Positions 9,308-19,065 are shown, counted from the first letter of the stretch. The stretch is 64,000 bases of DNA from Roseovarius gahaiensis (GCF_011601345.1 NZ_JAAORB010000009.1:34429-98428), one strand, 5' to 3'. Program-made: numbers and translations. Notes: a model not told the origin generated them from the sequence alone.

Positions 9308-10525
9308 ATGGAAAACGCTTTCGGCCCTCTCCCGGCAACACGCATCGCGGCGTTGGAGCACTTGCAAAGGTTTGTGCCCAAGGCAGGCCGCGACTACGCG
9401 CGCCTGCGTAACTATGATTTGGGACCGGGCGGGCACGCTCATGTCTCCATGCTGTCCCCCTACCTGCGTCACCGGCTTGTCACCGAAGAAGAGGTCTTGC
9501 GCAGCGTTTTAGCCCGCCACACGGCCGCCGGCGCCGAAAAATTCATCCAAGAAGTGTTTTGGCGGAGCTATTGGAAGGGCTGGCTTGAGATGCGGCCCGA
9601 GGTTTGGGCAGATTACCAAGCCGGGCTGCACGCGGCGATCAATCGTACAAAATCCGAATCCGGCTTGCGGCAGTGCTGGTCAGATGCCTGTCACGGCCAA
9701 ACCGGACTAACCGCTTTCGATCACTGGGCGCAGGAGTTGATGCAAACCGGCTATCTGCACAATCACGCGCGCCTGTGGTTCGCGTCAATCTGGATCTTCA
9801 CGCTGAAATTGCCGTGGGAGTTGGGGGCAGATTTTTTCCTGCGCCATCTTCTGGATGGCGATCCGGCCTCCAACACCTTGGGCTGGCGGTGGGTGGCGGG
9901 CCTGCAAACCAAAGGCAAAACCTATCTCGCCCGCCCCGATAACATCGCACAGTTTACCGAGCGTCGGTTTCAGCCGTCTGGGCTGGCCACACATGCCCCG
10001 GCGCTGTCCGGCCCGGACCATCCACCGCGCCGTCCATTGCCCGGCCCGTCCACTTGGCCCAAAGATAAACGCACGGGCCTTTTACTTCACGAAGACGACC
10101 TCAGCCCCGGCTTCTTGTTCGATGCCGGCCTGTCGCCGGTATCGGTGGCCGGCCTGCAAACGTCAGCGCATCGCTCGCCCTTGGCTGTATCGGATCTGGT
10201 GCAGGGGTTCACACGGGACGCACTGAACGACGCGGCACAGCGTTGGCAATCGCGCAGCGGCAATAATGGCGGGGTCCACGACACGGTCACAACGCTGGTC
10301 ACATGGGCCCGGTCAAACACCTTACGGCAAATCGTGACCCCCTACGCCCCCACAGGCCCCGCCGCCGAAGGCTTGAACGATCTTGAGGAGGCGCTGCACC
10401 AGCACGACATCACTCTGATCCGTCCGATGCGCGATTATGACAGCCGCGCGTGGCCGCATGCCACGCATGGGTTTTTCCGGTTCAAGGAAAAAATCCCACA
10501 GCTTCTGGCCGCCATGGGGCTGTAA
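9308..10525 (+). CDS. Photolyase/cryptochrome-like FAD-binding protein, domain order reversed
   Basis: A 405-residue flavoprotein-like gene. Residues about 25-225 match the photolyase FAD-binding domain: ARLRNYDLGPGGHAHVSMLSPYLRHR, FIQEVFWRSYWKGWLE, YLHNHARLWFASIWIF, and NTLGWRWVAGLQTKGKTYL. In ordinary photolyases this domain follows an N-terminal alpha/beta antenna domain. Here nothing precedes it, and residues about 255-405 look like an alpha/beta domain instead (LLLHEDDL, RQIVTPYAPTGP, ITLIRPMRDYDSRAWPHATHGFFRFKEKIP). It could bind FAD and repair DNA or sense blue light; neither is proven. It is convergent with the ABC exporter, 8 bp apart. No clear ribosome binding site is visible. Confidence 0.75.
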   Translation: MENAFGPLPATRIAALEHLQRFVPKAGRDYARLRNYDLGPGGHAHVSMLSPYLRHRLVTEEEVLRSVLARHTAAGAEKFIQEVFWRSYWKGWLEMRPEVWADYQAGLHAAINRTKSESGLRQCWSDACHGQTGLTAFDHWAQELMQTGYLHNHARLWFASIWIFTLKLPWELGADFFLRHLLDGDPASNTLGWRWVAGLQTKGKTYLARPDNIAQFTERRFQPSGLATHAPALSGPDHPPRRPLPGPSTWPKDKRTGLLLHEDDLSPGFLFDAGLSPVSVAGLQTSAHRSPLAVSDLVQGFTRDALNDAAQRWQSRSGNNGGVHDTVTTLVTWARSNTLRQIVTPYAPTGPAAEGLNDLEEALHQHDITLIRPMRDYDSRAWPHATHGFFRFKEKIPQLLAAMGL

Positions 10526-10533
10526 AATTTGCT

Positions 10534-12423
10534 TCAGCGGCCATCATAGCCTTTTTTCTGGGCCTGATAGAGCCGGGCATAAAGTCCGTCCTTGGCCAGC
10601 AACTCTGCGTGGCGGCCGTCTTCAATCAAAGCCCCCGCTTCCAACACAAAGATCCGGTCCGCATCTGCGATGGACGACAACCGGTGGGCCACAACGATTG
10701 TAGTTCTGCCTTTGGTCAAACGATCCAACGCCGATTTGATCCGCTCTTCGGTGGCTTGATCCAAAGCGCTTGTCGCCTCGTCCAGCAACAAAATCGGCGC
10801 ATCGCGCAAGAACGCGCGCGCGATGGCAATGCGTTGCTTTTGCCCGCCCGACAGCTGCGCGCCCTTCGGTCCCACGGTGGCACCGCCGCGCGCACGGATC
10901 AGGTCTGCAATTTCAGCAGCCTCTGCTGCGCGCCAGACTTCTTCATCGCTGGCCTCTGGTTTGACGTAGCGAATGTTTTCCCAGATCGAATTGTTGAAAA
11001 TCACGATATCTTGGGCAACAACCGAAAAACTCTCGCGCAAGGATCTGACTTTCAGGTCGCAGATAGACTGCCCTGCAATCGAAATCTTGCCGCCCTGCAC
11101 ATCATAAAGGCGCGACAGCAGTGACAGAATTGTCGTTTTGCCCGATCCAGTGGCCCCGACGATGGCCGACATTTTGCCGCCCTCGAATGTCATATCAAGG
11201 CCCCGGAACAAAGGCTGATCCGCACTGTAAGAAAAGCGCACGTCGCTCAGCACGATATCGCCGGCGACATCAAATTCATCGACCGCGCCGGGCACGTCCT
11301 GAATCGAGGGCACCTCATCATAGATGCTGCGGATCCTGTCCAGAACGACCAGTTGCGATTGCAGCTGTCCAAAGAACTGGGCCAACAATCGCGCAGGATC
11401 AAAGACCATGACCATCCCCAAAAGGAACGTGATAATGCCCGCCCCATCGACATCGAAATCGGGGCTCAGCACCATGTAGCCCCCGCCGCCGATCACCAGC
11501 ACGTAAACAAAAGCCGAACTCAGGTCGATTGTCGGCATCACCAAGGCCTGCGTGACCTGTAGCCGTGCACTGATTTCGCGCAGGTGGCGGGTACCCGCCT
11601 TCAGGCGCCCGGCCTCCATATGTTCCTGGCTGGCGATCTTGACCGTGCGCATCCCGTTCACGGTTTCCTCGATCCCGTTCATATATTCGGCCATCGCATG
11701 TTCAACCTGGCCTTGGGTCTCTTTGACCCTGTCGGACACGTAATTCATCACCCAAATGATGAACGGCAAGACAACGACGGCGGTGCCAAACAAGATGGGG
11801 TTTTTCCAAATCAAATAGCCAGAAACGATCAAAACCGTCACCGCATCGCGAACGGCGTTGGCCAGTTGCACACCGACAAAGCCACCGATCGATTGCGTCT
11901 GCCCAACCAGACGCTGCAAAATCTGGCCCGAGCGTGTGCGCTCGAAATAGGCCAGATCCAACGCCATCAAGTGGTCGATCATGTCGCTGCGCATGTCGTG
12001 TACGGCGGCATTGCTGACCCGGATTGCCACAATCGGCACCAAAAACGACATCAGCCCACGCAAGGCAAACAGCCCAAAGACAATGATGCAGACAATCACC
12101 AGATCACGCACCGCCCCGGATTCAAAAATGACCCGCAGGCCGCTTTCGGTCATCGCCAAAAACTGTTGATAAACAAACCCCTGCACCAAGATCATCATCA
12201 GGATCAACAGCAACCATTTGACCCGGTGACGCAGGTAACGCGTCCAGAACCAACGCAGGTTCTCGCGGTCCCGGATCGAAAACAACGGGCCTTTCACATG
12301 CGCCGCGGTTTCGTATCCGGCGGGAATCTCCGATCCGCCTGCCGACTTGGCAGTGCCTTGCGTCTGCCCGGATGCTTGCGCTGTGTCGGACGTCTGTTCG
12401 GTCTTGTCGCTCATGCGCTTCAT
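10534..12423 (-). CDS. Type I ABC exporter, fused permease/ATPase
   Basis: Half-transporter of 629 residues that would dimerise in the inner membrane. The N-terminus (about 1-60) is hydrophilic and Gln/Ser/Thr-rich, followed by a six-helix permease domain (about 75-370) and an ATPase domain with Walker A IVGATGSGKTTIL, signature LSGGQKQRIAIARA, Walker B PILLLDEATSALD and the H-loop VVAHRLSSI. It resembles MsbA/multidrug half-transporters; the substrate (lipid, drug or other) cannot be told. CAGGAG lies just before the Met at 12423, and a Met 9 bp later or a GTG at 12441 are alternatives. Confidence 0.88.
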   Translation of the reverse strand: MKRMSDKTEQTSDTAQASGQTQGTAKSAGGSEIPAGYETAAHVKGPLFSIRDRENLRWFWTRYLRHRVKWLLLILMMILVQGFVYQQFLAMTESGLRVIFESGAVRDLVIVCIIVFGLFALRGLMSFLVPIVAIRVSNAAVHDMRSDMIDHLMALDLAYFERTRSGQILQRLVGQTQSIGGFVGVQLANAVRDAVTVLIVSGYLIWKNPILFGTAVVVLPFIIWVMNYVSDRVKETQGQVEHAMAEYMNGIEETVNGMRTVKIASQEHMEAGRLKAGTRHLREISARLQVTQALVMPTIDLSSAFVYVLVIGGGGYMVLSPDFDVDGAGIITFLLGMVMVFDPARLLAQFFGQLQSQLVVLDRIRSIYDEVPSIQDVPGAVDEFDVAGDIVLSDVRFSYSADQPLFRGLDMTFEGGKMSAIVGATGSGKTTILSLLSRLYDVQGGKISIAGQSICDLKVRSLRESFSVVAQDIVIFNNSIWENIRYVKPEASDEEVWRAAEAAEIADLIRARGGATVGPKGAQLSGGQKQRIAIARAFLRDAPILLLDEATSALDQATEERIKSALDRLTKGRTTIVVAHRLSSIADADRIFVLEAGALIEDGRHAELLAKDGLYARLYQAQKKGYDGR

Positions 12424-12535
12424 GCGCTCCTGTTTAACCACTCGGGGCCGCTATACGCGCTTTGCCCGAAAAGGTCAGCCCCCGGTTTTGCCGGGGCCCG
12501 AATGACCGCACGACAATAACCAGCGGCACAACGAC

Positions 12536-12562
12536 AAACCCCCGACAAACTGCCGGGGGTTT
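12536..12562 (-). terminator. Terminator at the end of the sox operon
   Basis: Nine-base-pair stem (12536-12544 with 12554-12562) with C5/G5 core and A/T outer pairs, 25 bp after the soxF stop. On the minus strand the stem ends in TTT and continues TTTGTCG-like sequence. It separates the sox operon from the ABC exporter. Confidence 0.7.
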
Positions 12563-12587
12563 GAACGGGTGTATAGTCCGGTCGACC

Positions 12588-13850
12588 TTAACCAAACATG
12601 TCCTCGGTGATCCCCGCGTACCATCCCAAAGATTCTTCATACGTGGCTTTGCGCAGGGCCGAATCCTCTCCGGTCTGGCTGATGAATCCATCGACCTTTG
12701 CGATCTTTTCATCGGTCGCCTGATACGATGCGCCCACTTTCACGCCGTCATCGGTGTTGATCAAACTCCAGCACGTGTTGGAAAATTTCGCCGGGAACAC
12801 CCGCGAGCCTGTCAGCGCACCCCGGATTGCCATCACAGCGACCTTGGCCTGACTGTTGGCGGAATATCCCGATTTCGGCATGTCGCCTTGATTGGTCGAA
12901 TCCCCCAGAACATGGATATTTTCATCCATCCGGCTTTGCATCGTGGCGGGCACCACGGGGGCCCAATTGCCTTCTGTAATGCCGGCCATCTCGCAGATGC
13001 GGCCCGCTTTTTGCGCCGGAATTACGTTACAAACGTCAACGTTTTCCACCACCCCATCGATATCAAGGTTCATTTCGTCGGGGTTGACGCTAACATTGCC
13101 CCCCCCAAAGTCCGGGCCGATCCAGTCGATCATGCCGCCATAGTGCTTTTGCCAGCCCTCTTGGAACAACGCCATTTTCGAGAACTTGGCCTTTGGGTCG
13201 GCGATCAGGATCTTGGCCGTGGGGTTAATCTCTTTCAGCAGATGCGCCACCATGCTGACCCGCTCATAGGGGCCCGGCGGGCAACGATAGGGATTGGGCG
13301 GCGCGACCATCGCATAAAGCCCACCCTCTGGCATCGCCTCGATCTGGGCCTTCAGCAATTCGGTCTGGCTGCCCGCCTTGTAGGCATGCGGCATCTTGTT
13401 TTGCGCGGCAACACTCCAGCCCGGCACGGCATCGTCCACAAAATCAATGCCGGGGCTCAGGATCAACCGATCATAAGGCAGCACAGCGCCACCTGCCAAG
13501 CTCACGGTCTTGGCGTCGCGGTCAATTCCAACGGCCCAGTCATGCACCACGTTCACGCCAAAATCGCTGGCCAAGGTGCCATAGCTATGGCCAATCGAAC
13601 TCAGATCGCGGAAACCGCCGATATAAAGGTTCGAGAAAAAACACGTGTAATAGGCGCGGGTTGGCTCAACCAATGTCACGTCGATTGCGCCGTCACTGTC
13701 CTTGGCGGCATAGCGCGCAGCGGTCGCACCACCGGCGCCGCCGCCCACAACCACGACACGTGGCTTGCCTTGCGCCCCCAGCATCGGGGCAGATAGCACT
13801 GTCGCAGCGGCGGCACCTGTGCCGATAAAGGCTCTTCTGTTCAAAGTCAT
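12588..13850 (-). CDS. soxF: Sulfide dehydrogenase flavoprotein SoxF
   Basis: FAD subunit of a flavocytochrome c sulfide dehydrogenase, partner of SoxE, in the periplasm. The 420-residue precursor has a twin-arginine signal (NRRAFIGTG, hydrophobic to about residue 26), a Rossmann FAD motif VVVVGGGAGGATAARY, the second FAD segment around NIHVLGDST, and a C-terminal FCSD domain. Cysteines at YYTCFF and YRCPPGP are candidates for the active redox pair. GGGAGGAG precedes the ATG. It is the last gene of soxXYZABCDEF, 39 bp after soxE. In Paracoccus this subunit is not essential for thiosulfate oxidation. Confidence 0.92.
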   Translation of the reverse strand: MTLNRRAFIGTGAAAATVLSAPMLGAQGKPRVVVVGGGAGGATAARYAAKDSDGAIDVTLVEPTRAYYTCFFSNLYIGGFRDLSSIGHSYGTLASDFGVNVVHDWAVGIDRDAKTVSLAGGAVLPYDRLILSPGIDFVDDAVPGWSVAAQNKMPHAYKAGSQTELLKAQIEAMPEGGLYAMVAPPNPYRCPPGPYERVSMVAHLLKEINPTAKILIADPKAKFSKMALFQEGWQKHYGGMIDWIGPDFGGGNVSVNPDEMNLDIDGVVENVDVCNVIPAQKAGRICEMAGITEGNWAPVVPATMQSRMDENIHVLGDSTNQGDMPKSGYSANSQAKVAVMAIRGALTGSRVFPAKFSNTCWSLINTDDGVKVGASYQATDEKIAKVDGFISQTGEDSALRKATYEESLGWYAGITEDMFG

Positions 13851-13889
13851 TTTAGTCTCCTCCCTTCAAAACGCCCGGTTGGCCCGGAG

Positions 13890-14594
13890 CTACTCAATCT
13901 CAGCGAAATACGCGGCGAGGGCCGCGATTTCCTCGTCACTCAACCGCCCGGCCATCATTTGCATGACAGGGTGCGGCCTGAGCTTGCGCTTGTAGGCATG
14001 CATCGCGACGATAAAATCTTCTTCCGGCCAATTGGTAATCGACGGAATCCCATCGTCATTTCCATCGGCCTGATGACAGGTCTTGCATTCGCTGGACAGA
14101 TACTCGCCATAGGCCGGATCACCTGCCAGTGCCAAGACCTCGTCGGGCAGGTCAACTTCGGGCGGCAGCGCGGTTGGGTCGGCCTCAGGTATGTTCTGTG
14201 GATTGTCCGAATAAATCCTGAGATACGCCAGAACATCCGCGCGGTCCTGCGGTTTCTTGATCCCGCGAAAGCTCATCCGCGTGCCACTGACCAATGCCTT
14301 GGGGTTTTCAATATAGGCGTCCAACGTGTCCAGATGCCATTCCAGCCCGTCATTCCCGGCCCGTTCCAGCCCCTTGGAATACCTGTAGTCCCCGCCGACG
14401 GATCCGGCGCGGCGGCCGAAAATCCCGTTCAGATGTGGCCCGATCGCATTTTCTGCTCCACGCCCCACCTGATGGCAGCCCGAGCATTGGTTGAACACCT
14501 CTTTGCCGCGTTCGGCATTACCGATCTCTTCGGCCATGACCGGCCAACCGATCACCGCAAAAATACACGCGAAAACGACGCGGCCTTTGGTCAT
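13890..14594 (-). CDS. soxE: Dihaem cytochrome c SoxE
   Basis: Electron-accepting cytochrome partner of SoxF. The 234-residue precursor has an Sec signal (VVFACIFAVIGWPVMAEE, cleavage about 21) and two c-type haem sites: Cys37/Cys40/His41 (CSGCH) in an N-terminal class I domain with MSFRGI as axial Met region, and CKTCH in the C-terminal domain with a VMQMMAGRLSDEEIAALAAYF end. Start at MTKGR is preferred because GGGAGGAGGA lies directly upstream. A strong hairpin lies in front of it, so soxEF may be expressed at a lower level than soxX-D. Confidence 0.88.
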   Translation of the reverse strand: MTKGRVVFACIFAVIGWPVMAEEIGNAERGKEVFNQCSGCHQVGRGAENAIGPHLNGIFGRRAGSVGGDYRYSKGLERAGNDGLEWHLDTLDAYIENPKALVSGTRMSFRGIKKPQDRADVLAYLRIYSDNPQNIPEADPTALPPEVDLPDEVLALAGDPAYGEYLSSECKTCHQADGNDDGIPSITNWPEEDFIVAMHAYKRKLRPHPVMQMMAGRLSDEEIAALAAYFAEIE

Positions 14595-14650
14595 TGGTCC
14601 TCCTCCCGAAAGGTCCAAAACCAGCTTAGCCGGTTCATCAGCTCAAGGCA

Positions 14651-14683
14651 AAGAAAACAGGGCCACCCGATGGGGTGGCCCTG
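14651..14683 (-). terminator. Hairpin with T-rich tail between soxD and soxE
   Basis: Perfect 11-bp stem (14658-14668 with 14673-14683), GATG loop. On the minus strand it is followed by TTTTCTTT. It begins 30 bp after the soxD stop and looks like an internal attenuating terminator or an mRNA 3'-end stabiliser of the soxXYZABCD message. Confidence 0.75.
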
Positions 14684-14712
14684 CAACCTTCACGCGTGTG
14701 TTGCGCAAAGGG

Positions 14713-15912
14713 TTATTGCGAGAAGGATTTCAGATATTCCGTGACTGCGGCGATATCTTCATCTTTGCGCAGACCGGCGAAAGACATTTTGGTGCCTTTG
14801 ATGTAGCCGCGCGGATCCTCCATGAATTCGGCCATGGTTTCCTCGTTCCAGACCATGCCGTCGGCGCCCATCTGTTCCAATGTCTTGGAATAGCGGAAGC
14901 TGTCAACGGCAGCCATCTCGCGCCCCATCACACCGTTCAGCTGCGGGCCGACGCGGTTTTGCGCGCCCTCGCCTACTTGGTGACAGGCCTTGCACTGGCG
15001 GAACACTTGTTCACCATCTTCGACCAACCCCATGTCCAACGCCGCGGTCTCGGCCTCGGGCTCAGAGGCGGTGTCGGCAATTGCCGTCTGCTCGTTCGCT
15101 TCTTCAGCATCCGCACCAGTGTTTGCCTCTTCCATCGCCTCTTTGGCCTCGGCCTCACCCTCGTCTTCCGGGGTCACATCCAGAACCGCAGCGCGCATGG
15201 TGATTTCCACGCTATCTTTGCAGTCCTCCATGCAGGCCGCCTCGCTAAAGCGCGGGTACTCGGTCTCGGGCCGATCATCGACGATAAAGCCGTTGGCATT
15301 CGGCATTTCGACCTCAAGGAAGTTTTCATTCGACAACACGAAATCATCTTCCACTATGAAGTTCGAATACAGGATATAGGCAACGATCGCGTAGGTCTCG
15401 TCTGTCGATAGCGTCTGCGCCGCGCCATAGGGCATCGACCGATGCACGTAATCCCATGCGGTGGACAGATACGGCCAATACGACCCGACGGTCTTCAACG
15501 GGTCTTCATCCGCCAAAGTTCCGTCACCGCCTGCCAGTTTTGGCCAGTTGCCAACGCCTTCGGCAAAATCACCGTGGCATACGGCACATTGCGCGATGAA
15601 CACCTCTTCACCATCTAGAACCGATCCCGACCCAACAGGCAGGCCCGTGCCATCCGGGGCCACGTCCAGATCCCACGCCGCGATTTCCTCGGGCAGGGCT
15701 TCACGGCCAAGCCCGATACGTTTGGCATCTGCGGCGGCCTCGGCACGCGCAGCGGCGATGAACATCATGTCCGGCGACCCGGCATCAGCGGCCACAAACG
15801 AAACCTCCGACGGCATCGGCGCCACGTTGCGGTCGGCAAAGTTATAGGCCGCCGTGAGCAGCGCAACCGCGCTCACCCCGGTCAGACCGTAAAGTTTAAG
15901 AGACTTCGACAT
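14713..15912 (-). CDS. soxD: Sulfane dehydrogenase dihaem cytochrome SoxD
   Basis: Cytochrome subunit of Sox(CD)2, which removes six electrons from the SoxY-bound sulfane sulfur. The 399 residues start with a signal/anchor helix (about 8-25), then a first haem domain (QCAVCHGD), an acidic Glu/Ala-rich linker (about residues 245-295), and a second haem domain (QCKACHQVG, axial MSFAGL). The start overlaps the soxC end by 17 bp. GGGAGG precedes the ATG. The linker and the two-haem layout fit Paracoccus-type SoxD. Confidence 0.93.
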   Translation of the reverse strand: MSKSLKLYGLTGVSAVALLTAAYNFADRNVAPMPSEVSFVAADAGSPDMMFIAAARAEAAADAKRIGLGREALPEEIAAWDLDVAPDGTGLPVGSGSVLDGEEVFIAQCAVCHGDFAEGVGNWPKLAGGDGTLADEDPLKTVGSYWPYLSTAWDYVHRSMPYGAAQTLSTDETYAIVAYILYSNFIVEDDFVLSNENFLEVEMPNANGFIVDDRPETEYPRFSEAACMEDCKDSVEITMRAAVLDVTPEDEGEAEAKEAMEEANTGADAEEANEQTAIADTASEPEAETAALDMGLVEDGEQVFRQCKACHQVGEGAQNRVGPQLNGVMGREMAAVDSFRYSKTLEQMGADGMVWNEETMAEFMEDPRGYIKGTKMSFAGLRKDEDIAAVTEYLKSFSQ

Positions 15913-17179
15913 TCTCTGCCTCCCCGTTTTCCTTCACCCACCAAGTCTGGATGCAGTTGTTGTGATAGATCGAGTTTTCGCCGCGCACGTCACGCAACGC
16001 ATCCTTGCTGGGCTGGACATAACCGGTTTCGTCATGGGCCCGCGATTGCAACAGCATCTCGCTGCCGTCCCAGTCAATTTCCAGATAAAACCGCGACAGC
16101 GCCTTGGATTGTCCCTCGGCGGCCAGTCGGGCCTGCTGCCAGTTCTTGCCGCCATCCGTGGACACATCCACACGGGTGATGGCACCGTGACCGGACCACG
16201 CCAAGCCGGTGATCACCAGCGGGCCGGGGCCGTGTTTGATCGGGGCTTGCGGGCTGGGGCTGGTGACGACCGATTTGGCGTCCATGACCCATGTCCACTT
16301 GCGGCTGGTGCCATCTTCCATGGTGTCGGTGTATTTCGAGGTTTCCTCGCGGCTTTCGATTGCCTGATCGGTCACCTCAACACGACGCAGCCACTTGACC
16401 CACATGTTGCCTTCCCAACCGGGAACGACCAAACGCACGGGATAGCCATGTTCTTTGCGCAGTGCCTCGCCGTTGGCCTTGAACGCCACCAGAACATCGT
16501 CCAGCGCCTTTTCCATCGGGATCGAACGCCCGTTCGAGGAGGCGTCCGCGCCTTCGACATAGACCCACTTGTCCGATAGATCGCCGGTGGTTTCCAAGCC
16601 CGCTTCGGTCAGAAGCGTGCGCAAGGACACACCGGAATATTCCATGTTGTGAATCATGCCATGGGTAAACTGCGCGCCGTTCAACTGCGCACCGGCCCAT
16701 TCCATGCCCGTGTTCGCCGCGCATTCGCAGAAATACACATGGTTTTCCCGCGGGAAACGCTCAAGATCCTCGTAGGTAAAGACCAGCGGCTTGTCGACCA
16801 AACCATTGATCATCAGGCGGTAATCTTCTTTCTTAAGCTCAATCGCGCCCGAGTGGTGGCGTTCAAACGCGCAGCCCTGCGGTGTGATCGTCCCATCCAA
16901 GGCATGGATCGGCGTAAAGTTGATCGAACTGATCGTATCGGCCGTCAGCCATTCCACGTTCCGGCGGATCACGTCGCTCTCGAACCGGATCGGCATCCCG
17001 TAAGGTGTCTCATCCACCGCGTCGCCAAAGCCGGTGGCCCAATACTGGACCTCGGTGATCAACGGGTCCGGCTCTGCGGCGCGGGCCATACCTGCCCCGG
17101 CCACAGCCCCGCCAGCAGCGACCGCGCCCTTCAGGAATGCGCGGCGCGAGGCCCCTGAGTTTTCATTGTCGGCTGTCAT
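15896..17179 (-). CDS. soxC: Sulfane dehydrogenase molybdenum subunit SoxC
   Basis: Molybdopterin protein of the sulfite oxidase family, periplasmic catalytic subunit of Sox(CD)2. The 427-residue precursor has a twin-arginine signal (SRRAFLKGAVAAGG, to about residue 34). The molybdenum-ligating Cys is probably Cys153 in FCECAANTGMEW. The C-terminal Mo-co dimerisation domain includes GHGAITRVDVSTDGGKNW. AGGAGG precedes the start. It sits between soxB and soxD in the standard order. Confidence 0.94.
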   Translation of the reverse strand: MTADNENSGASRRAFLKGAVAAGGAVAGAGMARAAEPDPLITEVQYWATGFGDAVDETPYGMPIRFESDVIRRNVEWLTADTISSINFTPIHALDGTITPQGCAFERHHSGAIELKKEDYRLMINGLVDKPLVFTYEDLERFPRENHVYFCECAANTGMEWAGAQLNGAQFTHGMIHNMEYSGVSLRTLLTEAGLETTGDLSDKWVYVEGADASSNGRSIPMEKALDDVLVAFKANGEALRKEHGYPVRLVVPGWEGNMWVKWLRRVEVTDQAIESREETSKYTDTMEDGTSRKWTWVMDAKSVVTSPSPQAPIKHGPGPLVITGLAWSGHGAITRVDVSTDGGKNWQQARLAAEGQSKALSRFYLEIDWDGSEMLLQSRAHDETGYVQPSKDALRDVRGENSIYHNNCIQTWWVKENGEAENVEVS

Positions 17180-17265
17180 TTGTCCTAAGCCTCCTCTTAT
17201 AACATCAAATTCGTTTATATGAATATGATGAAACCATGGTATCGGTCAAAGGGTCGCGGCACAGA

Positions 17266-18963
17266 TTATGTGCCGCTTACCTTCACGCTTGTGTTCGGCT
17301 CCAGCGAAATGGTGCCTTGCTTTCGAATGTGGCTTTCCACCACATCCCAAATCTGCGGGCCTTCGGTGCCTTCGTTGACACTGGCCCAACCAGCCACAAC
17401 GTAGTTACGCGCCGGGTCAATCGCCTCGCCCGTGCTTAGCAACGTCATGTCGGAAATCCGCTCACCCTGCGGCTTGGAGATGTCGATCGAATAGCCCATG
17501 CCACCGATGCGCACCATGTCGCCGCCCTGCTGGTAGTAGGGATCGGGGTTAAAGATGTTGTCGGCCACGTCTTCCAGAATCACCTTGATGAATTCGCCTG
17601 TCATCTCGCTGCGATAGGCTTCACCATAGGACATCGACGTCACGTTCCAGATATCGTCACGCGTGATGTCGTCACCGGGGATCAGGCTGGGGCCCCACCG
17701 CACACCGGGGCTCATCGCGATCTCGGCGTCGCGTTCACTCAGCAGCGCATCACAGATCAGATCGTCCCACGAGCCGTTGAAGTTCCCGCGACGGTATAGC
17801 AAGCTGTCGGTCGTGCCGATCACTTCGTCCAGCTCGGCCAGATAGGGCGCGCGCTGTTCGTCAATCAAGGCTGTCATGTCGGCATCTGGCTCGATCACAT
17901 CGCTGAAAATCGGGATCAGCTTGTGACGGAAGCCCATCATCTTGCCGTCACGCACGTCTAGATCAACGCGGCTGACGAATTTCCCGTTCGAGCCCGAGGC
18001 AATAATGATCGTATCATCCACCAAAACCGGCTCAGGCAGCGCATCATGGGTATGGCCCGACAGGATCACGTCAATCCCGCTGACGACGCCAGCCATCTTC
18101 TTGTCCACGTCAAATCCGTTATGGCTCAGACAGACAACCAATTCGGCACCTTGGCTGCGCACTTCGTCGACCATCTTCTGCATATTCGCGTCGCGGATGC
18201 CAAAGCTATAATCGGGGAACATCCAGCCGGGGTTCGCAATTGGCATGTAGGGGAACGCCTGACCGATCACAGCAATCTTGACGCCGCCACGTTCGTAGAA
18301 TTCGTAGGGTTTGAATTCAGCCGCCGGTTCATCCCACATCGCGTCAAAGATGTTCTGACCAAGCGCATCAAACGGCAAACCTTCCACAATCTCGCGCACA
18401 CGATCCTGACCAAGCGTGAATTCCCAGTGGAACGTCATCGCGTCCGGCTTCAACGCGTTCATCACGTTGACCATGTCCTGACCTTCGGTGTGATAGCATG
18501 TGTAAGAGCCATGCCACGTATCGCCACCATCCAGCAGCAATGCGTCAGGCCGCGCGGCTCGGATCGAATTCACGACAGTTGCGACCCGATCCAGACCGCC
18601 GACGCGGCCATATTCCTTGGCGAGCGATGAAAAATCATTATAGGTCAGCGCATAATGCGACGGGCTGCCATCTTCGATACCGTACAGCTTGCGGAATTCG
18701 GCCCCGGTCACATGGGGCACCTCGCCTTTGTTGCTACCGACGCCGATGTTAATCTCCGGCTCGCGGAAATAGACCGGCTTCATTTGCGCATGAATGTCTG
18801 TGATATGGATCAGCGACACGTTTCCGAACGTGTCAAATTCCAAAAGTTGGTCCTGAGTCAGCGCTTGTTGCGCGGCAAGTTTGGCCCAATTACCAAACCC
18901 ACTGGCACCGTACAACGCCGAGGCCGCCATGCTGACCTGTAGAAAATCGCGACGAGAGATCAT
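17266..18963 (-). CDS. soxB: Thiosulfohydrolase SoxB
   Basis: Dimanganese hydrolase that releases sulfate from SoxY-cysteine S-thiosulfonate. Full length at 565 residues. A twin-arginine-type start (SRRDFLQVSMAASAL) is followed by a metallophosphatase domain with HITDIHAQMKP, LLLDGGDTWHGS, the SoxB-typical FHWEFTLG in place of GNHEF, VCLSHNG and SGHTHDALPEP, then a 5'-nucleotidase C-terminal domain. The ribosome binding site is GGAG. The 139 bp to soxA contain a GC-rich hairpin. Confidence 0.96.
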   Translation of the reverse strand: MISRRDFLQVSMAASALYGASGFGNWAKLAAQQALTQDQLLEFDTFGNVSLIHITDIHAQMKPVYFREPEINIGVGSNKGEVPHVTGAEFRKLYGIEDGSPSHYALTYNDFSSLAKEYGRVGGLDRVATVVNSIRAARPDALLLDGGDTWHGSYTCYHTEGQDMVNVMNALKPDAMTFHWEFTLGQDRVREIVEGLPFDALGQNIFDAMWDEPAAEFKPYEFYERGGVKIAVIGQAFPYMPIANPGWMFPDYSFGIRDANMQKMVDEVRSQGAELVVCLSHNGFDVDKKMAGVVSGIDVILSGHTHDALPEPVLVDDTIIIASGSNGKFVSRVDLDVRDGKMMGFRHKLIPIFSDVIEPDADMTALIDEQRAPYLAELDEVIGTTDSLLYRRGNFNGSWDDLICDALLSERDAEIAMSPGVRWGPSLIPGDDITRDDIWNVTSMSYGEAYRSEMTGEFIKVILEDVADNIFNPDPYYQQGGDMVRIGGMGYSIDISKPQGERISDMTLLSTGEAIDPARNYVVAGWASVNEGTEGPQIWDVVESHIRKQGTISLEPNTSVKVSGT

Positions 18964-19065
18964 TTCAGTCTCCGAAAGTTAAAGTTATCCTGTCCCGCCC
19001 CCGAAGTCCCGGATGCGGATCGGCCCAAAGGCCAAGAATTTCAATGTCATGCAAGGCAGCGGCGG

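Noticed and set aside
11584..13796. Long plus-strand frames of 311 and 444 codons
   Set aside because: Antisense to the ABC exporter and soxF; no recognisable domain.
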